Shown one piece after another: positions 32,757 to 41,138 of a stretch of DNA of 64,000 nucleotides (position 1 is its first letter; the number at the start of each line of letters is the position of its first letter). This stretch comes from Geodermatophilus sp. DSM 45219 (GTDB taxonomy: Bacteria; Actinomycetota; Actinomycetes; Mycobacteriales; Geodermatophilaceae): positions 516,627-580,626 of the forward strand of contig NZ_FNIQ01000004.1 in assembly GCF_900104025.1 (NCBI RefSeq), written 5' to 3'. The notes below the pieces were generated by a model. The model made no database searches and was not told the DNA's origin. It worked only from the letters and a program-made list of their open reading frames with translations. A program made the translations under genes and the position numbers.

Positions 32757-34097
32757 ATGGACCGACAGCAGGAGTTCGTCCTGCGCACCCTCGAGGAACG
32801 CGACATCCGCTTCGTGCGGCTGTGGTTCACCGACGTCTCCGGGTACCTCAAGGCCGTGGCCGTGGCCCCCGCCGAGATCGAGGCCGCCTTCGCGGAGGGC
32901 ATCGGCTTCGACGGCTCGGCCATCGAGGGCTTCGCGCGGGTCTACGAGTCCGACATGCTCGCCAAGCCCGACCCCGGCACCTTCCAGGTGATGCCGTCGG
33001 CCAAGGGCGGCTCCAGCGACACCGCGCGGATGTTCTGCGACCTCACCACCCCCGACGGCTCGCCGTCCTGGGCCGACCCCCGGCACGTGCTGCGCCGGGC
33101 GCTGTCGAAGGCCGCCGAGATGGGCTTCACCTTCTACACCCACCCCGAGGTCGAGTTCTTCCTGCTCAAGGACCAGCCCGGCGACGGCAGCCCGCCCGAG
33201 CCCGCCGACAACGGCGGCTACTTCGACCTGTCCACGCACAACGTCGCCCACGACTTCCGCCGCGAGGCGGTCTTCGCCCTGGAGGCGATGGGCATCTCGG
33301 TGGAGTTCAGCCACCACGAGGTCGCGCCGGGCCAGCAGGAGATCGACCTGCGCTACGCCGACGCGCTGTCGATGGCCGACAACATCATGACGCTGCGGCA
33401 CGTCGTCCGTGAGGTCGCGCTCGCCCAGCAGGTGCACGCCACGTTCATGCCCAAGCCGTTCACCGACCTGGCCGGCTCGGCGATGCACACCCACCTGTCG
33501 CTGTTCGAGGGCGACCGCAACGCCTTCCACGACCCGGCCGACCCGATGCGGCTGTCGGCCACCGGCAAGCAGTTCATCGCCGGACTGCTCGTCCACGCCC
33601 GGGAGTACACGGCCGTCACCAACCAGACGGTGAACTCCTACCGGCGGCTGCTGGCCGGCACCGAGGCGCCGACCGCGGCCACCTGGGGCCGGGCCAACCG
33701 GTCGGCGCTGGTCCGGCTGCCCTCCTACAAGCCGAACAAGGGCCAGTCGGCGCGGGTCGAGGTGCGCTCGCCTGACTCCGCGTGCAACCCCTACCTCACC
33801 TTCGCCGTCCTGCTGGCCGCCGGGCTGCGCGGCATCGAGAAGGGCTACGAGCTCCCGCCGGAGGCCGAGGACGACGTCTGGTCGCTCACCGACACCGAGC
33901 GCCGCGCCGCCGGCTACGAGGACCTCCCGGTCTCCCTCGGCGAGGCGCTCACCGCGATGCAGGGCAGCGAACTGGTCGCCGAGGCCCTGGGCGAGCACGT
34001 CTTCGAGTTCTTCCTGCGCAACAAGTGGGCCGAGTTCAACGCCTACCGGCAGAACGTGACCCCCTGGGAGCTCAAGCGCTACCTCCCCGGCCTCTGA
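32757..34097 (+). CDS. glnA2: Glutamine synthetase, GlnA2 type
   Basis: 446 residues, the same length as mycobacterial GlnA2. Conserved segments include GFDGSAIEGFARV, the metal site EVEFFLL, and KPFTDLAGSAMHTHLSLFEG, RANRSALVRLPSYKP and ARVEVRSPDSACNPYL. At the place of the adenylylation Tyr of GlnA1 the sequence is DDVWSLTD, so a Trp replaces Tyr and this enzyme should escape regulation by the nearby GlnE. ATG 32757 gives the standard MDRQQEF start; ATG 32748 would add three residues. GlnA2-type enzymes are not the main ammonium-assimilating synthetase. Confidence 0.92.
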   Translation: MDRQQEFVLRTLEERDIRFVRLWFTDVSGYLKAVAVAPAEIEAAFAEGIGFDGSAIEGFARVYESDMLAKPDPGTFQVMPSAKGGSSDTARMFCDLTTPDGSPSWADPRHVLRRALSKAAEMGFTFYTHPEVEFFLLKDQPGDGSPPEPADNGGYFDLSTHNVAHDFRREAVFALEAMGISVEFSHHEVAPGQQEIDLRYADALSMADNIMTLRHVVREVALAQQVHATFMPKPFTDLAGSAMHTHLSLFEGDRNAFHDPADPMRLSATGKQFIAGLLVHAREYTAVTNQTVNSYRRLLAGTEAPTAATWGRANRSALVRLPSYKPNKGQSARVEVRSPDSACNPYLTFAVLLAAGLRGIEKGYELPPEAEDDVWSLTDTERRAAGYEDLPVSLGEALTAMQGSELVAEALGEHVFEFFLRNKWAEFNAYRQNVTPWELKRYLPGL

Positions 34098-34162
34098 GTG
34101 CCTTTATCGCGATAATGGCGGTGAGCGGGGGATGGTGGGCTGCGCGAACTACGCTCGGCGCC

Positions 34163-34915
34163 GTGTCCGGCCAGCTTGCCCGCCTGCTCGTCGTCGTCCC
34201 CTCGGAGACCGATCCGCCCGCCCGGCTCGGGGCGTGGCTGGCGCAGGCCGGACTGGAGCTCGACGAGCGCCGGCCCGGAGCCGGCGACGACCTGCCCGCG
34301 ACGCTCGACGAGTTCGACGGACTGCTCGTCCTGGGCGGGCCGCAGTCGGCGATGGACGACGAGGCGACCAGCCCGGAGCTCGTCGGCGTCCGCCGGCTGC
34401 TGGCGCAGGCGCTCGAGGCCGACGTCCCCACCCTGGCCGTCTGCCTGGGCGCGCAGCTGCTCGCCGAGGTCGGGGGCGGGCGGGTGCGGAAGGGGGTCGA
34501 CGGGCCGGAGGTCGGCGCCACCCTCGTCGCCAAGCGCGACGCCGCCGACCGCGACCCGCTGTTCGGCCCGCTGCCGATGACCCCGGACGTCATCCAGTTC
34601 CACCACGACGAGATCGCCGAGCTGCCCCGCGGGGCGACCCTGCTGGCCAGCAACCCGGCCTATCCCCACCAGGCCTTCCGCGTGGGCCGGCGCGTCTACG
34701 GCGTGCAGTTCCACATCGAGACGACGCCGGAGATCGTCGAGGAGTGGGCCACCCGCGACGTCGTGGGCGTGGCCGCCAGCCCCTTCGACCGGGAGACCAT
34801 CTGCGCCCGCGCCGCCGCGGTGCACCCGGACCTGGAGGAGGTGTGGGCGCCGTTCGCCGGCCGGTTCGCCGAGCTGGTGCGCACCACCGCCCGGACCGGA
34901 GCCGGTGCGGCGTGA
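34163..34915 (+). CDS. Class I glutamine amidotransferase (GMP-synthase-like GATase)
   Basis: 250 residues with a complete GATase1 triad: Cys in AVCLGAQLLAE (about 93), His and Glu in VQFHIETTPE (about 183-185). Other marks are LLVLGGPQSAMDD and QFHHDEIAELP. It should hydrolyse glutamine and pass ammonia to an unknown partner, or act as a stand-alone glutaminase. GTG 34163 lies 7 nt after TACGCT; ATG 34115 is an alternative. Its stop overlaps glnE as GTGA, so it sits in a nitrogen operon with glnE. Confidence 0.85.
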   Translation: MSGQLARLLVVVPSETDPPARLGAWLAQAGLELDERRPGAGDDLPATLDEFDGLLVLGGPQSAMDDEATSPELVGVRRLLAQALEADVPTLAVCLGAQLLAEVGGGRVRKGVDGPEVGATLVAKRDAADRDPLFGPLPMTPDVIQFHHDEIAELPRGATLLASNPAYPHQAFRVGRRVYGVQFHIETTPEIVEEWATRDVVGVAASPFDRETICARAAAVHPDLEEVWAPFAGRFAELVRTTARTGAGAA

Positions 34916-37900
34916 CCAGCGCGCCGGAGGTCCCGCGCCGGGCCGTCGTCCGGCTGGTGCGGTTCGGGTTCGTCGACGGCGAGCGGGCCGCCCGCCTGCT
35001 GTCCGAGCCCGCGATGGGGCTGTGGGACCTCGAGCGCAACGAGCCCGCCGACCCCGAGGCCGGCCCGGTCGTCTCCGCGCTGGCCCGCACCGGCGACCCC
35101 GACCTCGCCGTCCGCTCGCTGCGCCGGCTGGTCGAGTCCCTCGACGCCGCCGACCCCGGCGGCGGGTCGGCCGCCGCGCTGCTGGCCCGGCTGCGCGGCT
35201 CGGCGCTGCTGCGCTCCCGGCTGCTCGCCGTGCTGGGCGCCAGCTCCGGCCTGGCCGACCACCTGGCGGCCAACCCCGGCGACTGGACCGTCCTCGACAG
35301 TGACGGCAGCGGCCCGACCCGGCCCACGCCGCAGGCGCTGGAGCGGCAGATGCTGGTCGCCGTCGGCGCCGACTCCGACGACCCGCCGTGGGGGGTGCGG
35401 CTGGGCAGGGCGGCGCCGGACGCGGGCCCACAGCGCGTCGCCGACCTCCGGCTGGCCTACCGGCGGGCCATCCTCTCGGTCGCCGGCCGCGACCTCGGCG
35501 AGGGCCTGGCCGCCGAGGACGTCGCCGCCGAGCTGGCCGACATCGCCGGCGCCGTCCTCACCGCGGGGCTCGCGCTGGCCGTCGCCGAGCAGCCCGCCGA
35601 CGCCGCGCCCTGCCGGCTGGCGGTGATCGCGCTGGGGAAGACCGGTGGCCGGGAGCTCAACTACGTCAGCGACGTCGACGTCGTCTTCGTCGCCGAGCCG
35701 GTCGACCCGTCCGGCCGGACCGGTTCGGAGGTCGACGCCGGCCCCGCGGTGAAGAGCGCGACCCGCGTGGCCGCGGCGCTGATGCGGATCTGCCACGAGG
35801 CGGCCTGGGAGGTCGACGCGGCGCTGCGCCCCGAGGGCAAGGCCGGTGCGCTGGTGCGCACGCTGGCCAACCACGCGGCCTACTACCGCAGCTGGGCGAG
35901 CACCTGGGAGTTCCAGGCGCTGCTGAAGATGCGTCCGGTCGCCGGCGACCCCGACCTCGGCCGGGCCTACGTCGAGGAGCTGTTCCCGCTGGTCTGGGAG
36001 GCCGGCGAGCGGCCCGGCTTCGTCGCCGAGGTGCAGGCCATGCGCCGGCGGGTGCTGGACAACATCCCCCCGGCCCAGGCCGAGCGCGAGCTCAAGCTCG
36101 GCCGCGGCGGGCTGCGCGACGTCGAGTTCGCCGTCCAGCTGCTGCAGCTGGTGCACGGCCGGGTCGACGTCCGGCTGCGGGTGGGCGGCACCCTGCCGGC
36201 GCTGCACGCGCTGCGCGCCGGCGGCTACGTCGGCCGGGAGGACGCCGACACCCTCATCGCCTCCTACCGGTTCCTGCGCACCGTGGAGCACCGGCTCCAG
36301 CTGCTCCGGCTGCGCCGCACCCACCTGCTGCCCACCGACGAGCAGCAGCTGCGCTGGCTGGCCCGCTCGCTGGGCTACAAGCCCGACCACCGCGGGGACG
36401 CCGTCGCCGTGCTGGACGCCGAGCTGTCGCTGCACACCCGCGAGGTGCGCCGGCTGCACGAGAAGCTCTTCTACCGGCCGCTGCTGTCGGCGGTGGCGAA
36501 GGTGCCGCCGGAGGCCGCGCAGCTGGGCTCCAAGGCCGCCGGGGACTGGTTGCGCGCCCTCGGCTTCGCCGACCCCGACGGCGCGCTGCGGCACATGGCC
36601 GCGCTCACCGGCGGGGTGTCCCGGTCGGCGTCGATGCAGAAGTACCTGCTGCCGGTGGTGCTGCAGACCCTCGCCGACTGCGCGGACCCCGACGCCGGCC
36701 TGCTGGCCTACCGCAAGGTCAGCGAGGCCCTCGGCGGCAACCAGTGGTACCTGCGGCTGCTGCGTGACGAGGGGCAGGTCGCCGAGCGGCTGGCCGCGCT
36801 GCTGGGCTCCAGCCAGTACCTCGCCGCGCTGCTGACCCGCACGCCCGAGGCGCTGCGGATCCTCGCCGACGACGACGAGCTGCGCCCGCGCACCGCCGAG
36901 GCGCTGACCCGGGCGTGGCGGCAGGCGGCCGGGCGCGCCGCGGACCCCACCGCCGGCATCCGGGTACTCCGCGGGCTGCGCCGGCACGAGCTGCTGCGGG
37001 TCGCCGCCGCCGACCTGCTGGGCCTGCTGGACGTCGAGCAGGTCGGGCGGGCGCTCACCGACATCGCCGTCGCCATGCTGCAGGTCGGCCTGGACGTCGC
37101 GATCCGGGCGCACGCCGCCGAGGCCGGCACCGCACCCGGCGACCTGCCGACCGATCTCGCCGTCATCGGCTTGGGCCGGCTCGGCGGCGGCGAGATGGCC
37201 TACGGCTCGGACGCCGACGTGCTGTTCGTGCACCGGCCGAAGCAGGGTGCGGAGGACGGGAAGGCGACCGCGGCGGCCAACGCCGTGGCGCACACGCTGC
37301 GCCGGCTGCTCGGCGAGCCGGCGCCCGACCCCGCCTTCGAGGTGGACGCCGACCTGCGGCCGGAGGGCCGGCAGGGCGCGCTGGTGCGCTCGCTGGACTC
37401 CTACCGCGAGTACTACGACCGCTGGATGTCGGTCTGGGAGGTGCAGGCGCTGCTGCGCGCCGTGCCGGTGGCCGGCGACGAGGCCCTCGGGACGGCGTTC
37501 ACCGAGCTGGTCGACCCGATCCGCTACCCGGCCGGCGGGATCTCCGCCGAGCAGGTCGCCGAGATCCGCCGGATCAAGGCCCGGGTCGAGCGCGAGCGGC
37601 TGCCGCGCGGCGCGGACCCCACGACGCACACCAAGCTCGGCCGCGGTGGTCTGGCCGACGTCGAGTGGACCGTCCAGCTGCTGCAGCTCGAGCACGCCGC
37701 GGAGCGCCCGCAGCTGCGGGTGACCTCGACCGTGGCGGCGCTGACCGCGCTGCGCGAGGCCGGGCTGCTCACCGGCGACCAGGCCGGGGCGCTGCAGCGG
37801 GCGTGGGAGCTGGCCAGCCGGGCCCGCAACGCGGTCTTCCTCGTCCGCGGCCGGCCGAGCGACCAGCTGCCCCGTCCGGGCGTCGAGCTGGGCGGCGTCG

Positions 37901-38028
37901 CGCGGGCCAGCGGCTACGGCCCCGACGCCGACCCCGGCCAGTTCCTCGACGACTACCGGCGGGCCACCCGGCAGGCGCGCGGCGTCGTGGAGCAGGTCTT
38001 CTACGGCCAGCCGCCGACCGGCTCCTGA
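34912..38028 (+). CDS. glnE: Glutamine synthetase adenylyltransferase/deadenylyltransferase
   Basis: 1038 residues, full length. It adenylylates and deadenylylates GlnA1-type glutamine synthetase in response to nitrogen status. Both nucleotidyltransferase halves are present, each with its D-x-D metal site: ALGKTGGRELNYVSDVDVVFV (about 240-262, marked by SDVDVVF) and GLGRLGGGEMAYGSDADVLFV (marked by SDADVLF, about 765). Each is followed by an R-x-EGx(Q/K)GALVR pattern and a helical LGRGGLxDVEfxVQLLQL region. GTG start overlapping the GATase. glnE is essential in mycobacteria. Confidence 0.96.
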   Translation: MTSAPEVPRRAVVRLVRFGFVDGERAARLLSEPAMGLWDLERNEPADPEAGPVVSALARTGDPDLAVRSLRRLVESLDAADPGGGSAAALLARLRGSALLRSRLLAVLGASSGLADHLAANPGDWTVLDSDGSGPTRPTPQALERQMLVAVGADSDDPPWGVRLGRAAPDAGPQRVADLRLAYRRAILSVAGRDLGEGLAAEDVAAELADIAGAVLTAGLALAVAEQPADAAPCRLAVIALGKTGGRELNYVSDVDVVFVAEPVDPSGRTGSEVDAGPAVKSATRVAAALMRICHEAAWEVDAALRPEGKAGALVRTLANHAAYYRSWASTWEFQALLKMRPVAGDPDLGRAYVEELFPLVWEAGERPGFVAEVQAMRRRVLDNIPPAQAERELKLGRGGLRDVEFAVQLLQLVHGRVDVRLRVGGTLPALHALRAGGYVGREDADTLIASYRFLRTVEHRLQLLRLRRTHLLPTDEQQLRWLARSLGYKPDHRGDAVAVLDAELSLHTREVRRLHEKLFYRPLLSAVAKVPPEAAQLGSKAAGDWLRALGFADPDGALRHMAALTGGVSRSASMQKYLLPVVLQTLADCADPDAGLLAYRKVSEALGGNQWYLRLLRDEGQVAERLAALLGSSQYLAALLTRTPEALRILADDDELRPRTAEALTRAWRQAAGRAADPTAGIRVLRGLRRHELLRVAAADLLGLLDVEQVGRALTDIAVAMLQVGLDVAIRAHAAEAGTAPGDLPTDLAVIGLGRLGGGEMAYGSDADVLFVHRPKQGAEDGKATAAANAVAHTLRRLLGEPAPDPAFEVDADLRPEGRQGALVRSLDSYREYYDRWMSVWEVQALLRAVPVAGDEALGTAFTELVDPIRYPAGGISAEQVAEIRRIKARVERERLPRGADPTTHTKLGRGGLADVEWTVQLLQLEHAAERPQLRVTSTVAALTALREAGLLTGDQAGALQRAWELASRARNAVFLVRGRPSDQLPRPGVELGGVARASGYGPDADPGQFLDDYRRATRQARGVVEQVFYGQPPTGS

Positions 38029-38070
38029 CCGATGGGTGTGCCGACCGCCCCGCCGGGGCAGGGGAGGGGG

Positions 38071-38385
38071 GTGTCGCAGCCCGCCGCCGCTCCCGACCCG
38101 ATCGAGGACCCCGCCCCGTCCACCGCGGGCGGTGCCACCATCACGCCCTACCGCGACGGGCCGCTCATCGTCCGCGGCGACTTCCGGCTGCTCGACCAGG
38201 ACGGCGCCGAGATCGACCCGGGCCGCGAGACGATCGCGCTGTGCCGCTGCGGCAAGTCCGGCATCAAGCCCTTCTGCGACGGCTCGCACAAGCGGGCCGG
38301 GTTCTCGGCCCCGAGCGCGCCGAGCCGGCCGCGCCCGGCCGCCCGGATCCTGCGGCAGGGTCCCGAGGGGGACCCCGCTCGCTAG
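38071..38385 (+). CDS. CDGSH-type [2Fe-2S] protein
   Basis: 104 residues. The single CDGSH motif CRCGKSGIKPFCDGSHKRAGF (key ligands Cys58, Cys60, Cys69 and His73, all present) binds one 2Fe-2S cluster, as in mitoNEET-like proteins. Ahead of it is a beta segment (ITPYRDGPLIVRGDFRLLDQDG). GTG 38071 directly follows GGGGAGGGGG; an ATG at 38032, 3 nt after glnE, would give 117 residues. It converges with a haem-oxygenase-like protein gene across the hairpin repeat; such proteins are often neighbours, so they may work together. Confidence 0.88.
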   Translation: MSQPAAAPDPIEDPAPSTAGGATITPYRDGPLIVRGDFRLLDQDGAEIDPGRETIALCRCGKSGIKPFCDGSHKRAGFSAPSAPSRPRPAARILRQGPEGDPAR

Positions 38386-38394
38386 CCCGGGGAC

Positions 38395-38455
38395 GGCCCC
38401 CTGCAGGGTCCCGCCGCGAGCCTGCGAGTGGTGGGGGGCAGGGGGTCCTCTTTCA
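38395..38455. repeat. 60-bp hairpin repeat, copy 2 (convergent junction)
   Basis: Same order as copy 1: GGCCCCCTGCAGGGTCCC at the left and GGTGGGGGGCAGGGGGTCC at the right. Inner stem CCCGCCGC/GTGGTGGG uses G-T wobble pairs where copy 1 has full pairs, so the fold is kept. It ends with the TCA of the minus-strand stop codon. Confidence 0.82.
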
Positions 38456-39463
38456 GGCGGCGACCGGAGCCCGCCCGCGCAGCGCTGAGCCGCCGGACTC
38501 CCAGGCGCCCAGCAGGTGGGCGGCGGCCAGCCCGTCCATCGCCAGCGAGCACGCGGCCCCGAAGAGCACGTCGGCGGCCAGCTCGGGCTCCTCGGCGACC
38601 AGCGAGCCGCACATGTCCACCGAGGCGATCTGCTCGTGGACGGCGTCGGCCTCGACGTGCTCGTCGTAGAAGACCGTCGTCGCCCCGCGGAAGCCCAGCC
38701 GGCGCAACCCGGCCGAGTAGCGGCGGGAGGGCTCGGAGGAGGTCATCTCCACGCAGGCCAGGTGGCCGAGCGCGGCGCCCCGCCAGCGGCGGTGCAGACC
38801 GAACAGCGACATGGTGTTGACCGAGGCGAAGGCGGCAGCGGGGGCGTCGTCCCAGAGGGCGCCGTAGCCGGCGTCCAGATCGAGGTCGCGCATCATCCCG
38901 GCGAACAGCTCGCTGTGCATCCGCTCCGGGGCGCCGCCGCCGTACTCGTCGGCCTGGATCTCCACCATCGCGGCCTTGGTCCGCCCCGACAGCCGGGGGA
39001 CGGCGAAGGTGTGCGGGTCGGCCTCCTTGAGGTGGTACACCGACCGCAGCGTGAGGTACTCCCGCCACTGCTCCAGCGACCCGGTGCGCGACATGTACGA
39101 CGACAGCGAGGGGCCGTCGTCGGCGGCGATCAGGGCGGTGAGCTGCCGGTCGACCGGCTCGTCGGTCACCGCGAGGTCGCCGACCAGGCCGCGCAGCGCC
39201 GCGGTGTGCGCCCGCTCCAGGTGCGCGCGCAGGCGCAGCAGGTCCGGATCCCACTCCCAGTCCTCGTCGACGCCGTCGAAGCCGCGGTAGTGCAGCTCGT
39301 AGCAGATCGCGAGGGCGAGCTGGAGGTCGTCGTCGGTGAGCGGGTCGGTCGCGGCGGCCGCCGTCCGCTCCGCCAGCTCGGCGGTCGCGGGCGACAGCGT
39401 GCCGGCGCTGAGGTCGGTGCACAGGGCGTCGGTCAGGGGGCCCCGGGGCTCGGGCAGGCGCAT
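38453..39463 (-). CDS. Iron-containing redox enzyme family (haem-oxygenase-like diiron) protein
   Basis: 336 residues, nearly all helical. Likely metal ligands: Glu and His in CYELHYRGFDG, Glu in EIQADEYGGG, and the terminal set FYDEHVEADAVHEQ with D-E-H-xx-E-D-xx-HE. This is the pattern of haem-oxygenase-like diiron oxidases (HDO), which oxidise amino-acid-derived or fatty substrates. The substrate is unknown. The ATG has no clear ribosome site. Divergent from the SDR gene (74 nt between starts) and convergent with the CDGSH gene. Confidence 0.8.
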   Translation of the reverse strand: MRLPEPRGPLTDALCTDLSAGTLSPATAELAERTAAAATDPLTDDDLQLALAICYELHYRGFDGVDEDWEWDPDLLRLRAHLERAHTAALRGLVGDLAVTDEPVDRQLTALIAADDGPSLSSYMSRTGSLEQWREYLTLRSVYHLKEADPHTFAVPRLSGRTKAAMVEIQADEYGGGAPERMHSELFAGMMRDLDLDAGYGALWDDAPAAAFASVNTMSLFGLHRRWRGAALGHLACVEMTSSEPSRRYSAGLRRLGFRGATTVFYDEHVEADAVHEQIASVDMCGSLVAEEPELAADVLFGAACSLAMDGLAAAHLLGAWESGGSALRGRAPVAA

Positions 39464-39537
39464 CCCCCGCCCATGCCCACGACCGGCCCGTTCGATGCGT
39501 GTGCGCGTGCAACGTCGCCCGTGGGTAGGACCTGGGC

Positions 39538-40386
39538 ATGAGCACGAGCCCGGCCGGCCGCGTCGTCCTGGTCACCGGCGGCAGCGCCGGCATCGGCCGC
39601 AGCACCGTCGCCCGGCTGTCCCGCGACGGCGCGCGGGTGGTGACCTGCGCCCGCGGCGGCGACCGGCTGGAGCGGGCCGTCGGCGGGCTGCCCGGGGTCA
39701 GCACGGTCGTGGCCGACGTCGCCGACGGGGCCGACCGCGCGCGGCTGCTCGACCGGGTCCTCGACGAGCACGGCCGGCTCGACGCCGTCGTCCTCAACGC
39801 CGGGCTGGGCTGGGCCGGCCTGGTCGAGGACATGCCCGGCGACGCCGTCGAGCGGCTGATCGGGCTCAACCTGACCGGTGTCGTGGAGCTCACCCGGATC
39901 GCCCTGCCGCACCTGCTGGACGCCGCCGCCCGCCGGGGGCGGGCCGACGTCGTCACCGTCGCCTCGGTCGCGGCGTGGTCTCAGGTGCCGCCCCTGACGG
40001 TCTACTCGGCGACCAAGGCCGGGGTGCAGGGCTTCGTCACGGGGCTGCGGCGGGAGGTGACCGCCCGGGGCGTGCGGGTGCACACCGTCAACCCCGGCCC
40101 GGTGTCCACCGAGTGGCTGGCCCGCGGGCACGGCTCCCCGCCGGCGTCGGACGCCGACGCCCGGGGCCGGCTCTCCCGCGGGATCCGCCCGGACCGGGTC
40201 GCCGACCAGATCGCCCGCTGCCTGACCTCGCCGTGGTCGCGCACGGTCGCCGTCCCCCGCTGGACGGGCCTGGCCCGGCTGGGCGAGGTGCCGCCGGTGG
40301 ACCGGCTGCTGGACCTGGTGCTCTCCCGGCAGGCCCACCGGATCCGACGGGTCGCCGCGCGGTCGGTGGAGCGGCGCACCGGCTGA
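39538..40386 (+). CDS. Short-chain dehydrogenase/reductase
   Basis: 282-residue classical SDR. Cofactor loop TGGSAGIG at 13-20, NAG motif near 87-89, catalytic Ser143, Tyr156 and Lys160 (YSATK), and PGPVSTEW after it. The C-terminal extension is basic (about 240-282) and may touch a membrane. The substrate is unknown; the next gene does not help. The ATG is 6 nt after GGGTAGGAC, the same start arrangement as the ChaB-like gene, so it may be leaderless. Confidence 0.88.
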   Translation: MSTSPAGRVVLVTGGSAGIGRSTVARLSRDGARVVTCARGGDRLERAVGGLPGVSTVVADVADGADRARLLDRVLDEHGRLDAVVLNAGLGWAGLVEDMPGDAVERLIGLNLTGVVELTRIALPHLLDAAARRGRADVVTVASVAAWSQVPPLTVYSATKAGVQGFVTGLRREVTARGVRVHTVNPGPVSTEWLARGHGSPPASDADARGRLSRGIRPDRVADQIARCLTSPWSRTVAVPRWTGLARLGEVPPVDRLLDLVLSRQAHRIRRVAARSVERRTG

Positions 40387-40473
40387 CCCGGCCGCCGCCG
40401 TCGCGTTTCGGGAGGACTGCCCGCTGGGCAGGGGGAGGGGGTCCGTGCACCCGACCGGGAGGACGCCGAGACC

Positions 40474-41040
40474 GTGCGCCACCTCCGCGCAACCGCCGCC
40501 GTTGCCCCGCTGCTGGCCCTGGCCGCCTGCGCCTCCCCGGCCTCCGGGGCGGCTCCGCAGGCGGCCGCCGTCGCGCAGCCCGTGTCGGTCGCGCAGCCGC
40601 AGGACGACGGCACCTCCTGCACCGGCCCCGGCGGCTACCGGGTCGAGCTGCCCCCCGGCTGGTCGACCAACGACGCCGGCGTGCTGCCCGCCTGCAGCTG
40701 GTTCGGGCCCGGCGAGGTCGTCGTCCCCGAAGCCTCGGACGTCCGGACCGCCCCCGTCACCCTGCAGCTGCTGGACGCCCCGCTCGCCGAGGCCGCCGGC
40801 CCGGTGCCCGACGAGGTGGCCCGCACGGAGCTGGTGGTGGGCGGGCGCGAGGCCGTGCGGATCGAGCAGGTCACCACGCTGGGGCTGTACCCGGAGGGCA
40901 CCCGCATCACGACGTGGGCGGTCGACCTCGGCGGGCGCACCCTGCTGGCCGACGCCGTCGAGCTGCCCCGGGTCGACCACGAGAGCGCGGTGGCGGCCCT
41001 CGACGCCATGGTGGAGGGCCTGCAGACCACCGCCGTCTGA
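40474..41040 (+). CDS. Putative secreted lipoprotein
   Basis: 188 residues. Signal MRHLRATAAVAPLLALAAC with lipobox LAAC and Cys19. The mature part begins with Gln/Ala/Pro repeats, then a domain with two further Cys (TSCTGPGGYRVELPPGWST, and PACSWFGPG) that may form a disulfide. The GYRVELPPGW segment is similar to a short secreted actinobacterial domain. Function unknown. GTG start after GGAGGACG. Confidence 0.72.
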   Translation: MRHLRATAAVAPLLALAACASPASGAAPQAAAVAQPVSVAQPQDDGTSCTGPGGYRVELPPGWSTNDAGVLPACSWFGPGEVVVPEASDVRTAPVTLQLLDAPLAEAAGPVPDEVARTELVVGGREAVRIEQVTTLGLYPEGTRITTWAVDLGGRTLLADAVELPRVDHESAVAALDAMVEGLQTTAV

Positions 41041-41138
41041 GCCCGGTCCACCGACGCGCCCGCGACTCACCGTTCCCTGTTCGTCACCCACCTCGTGCAC
41101 AGTGCTCGTCAGACCGAACGGTGGGACGAGGAGGGGCG

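Noticed and set aside
34696..38289. A very long open frame on the minus strand opposite glnE.
   Set aside because: It is the antisense frame of a GC-rich gene: His/Gln/Gly/Arg-rich composition and no domain, while the plus strand gives full-length GlnE.
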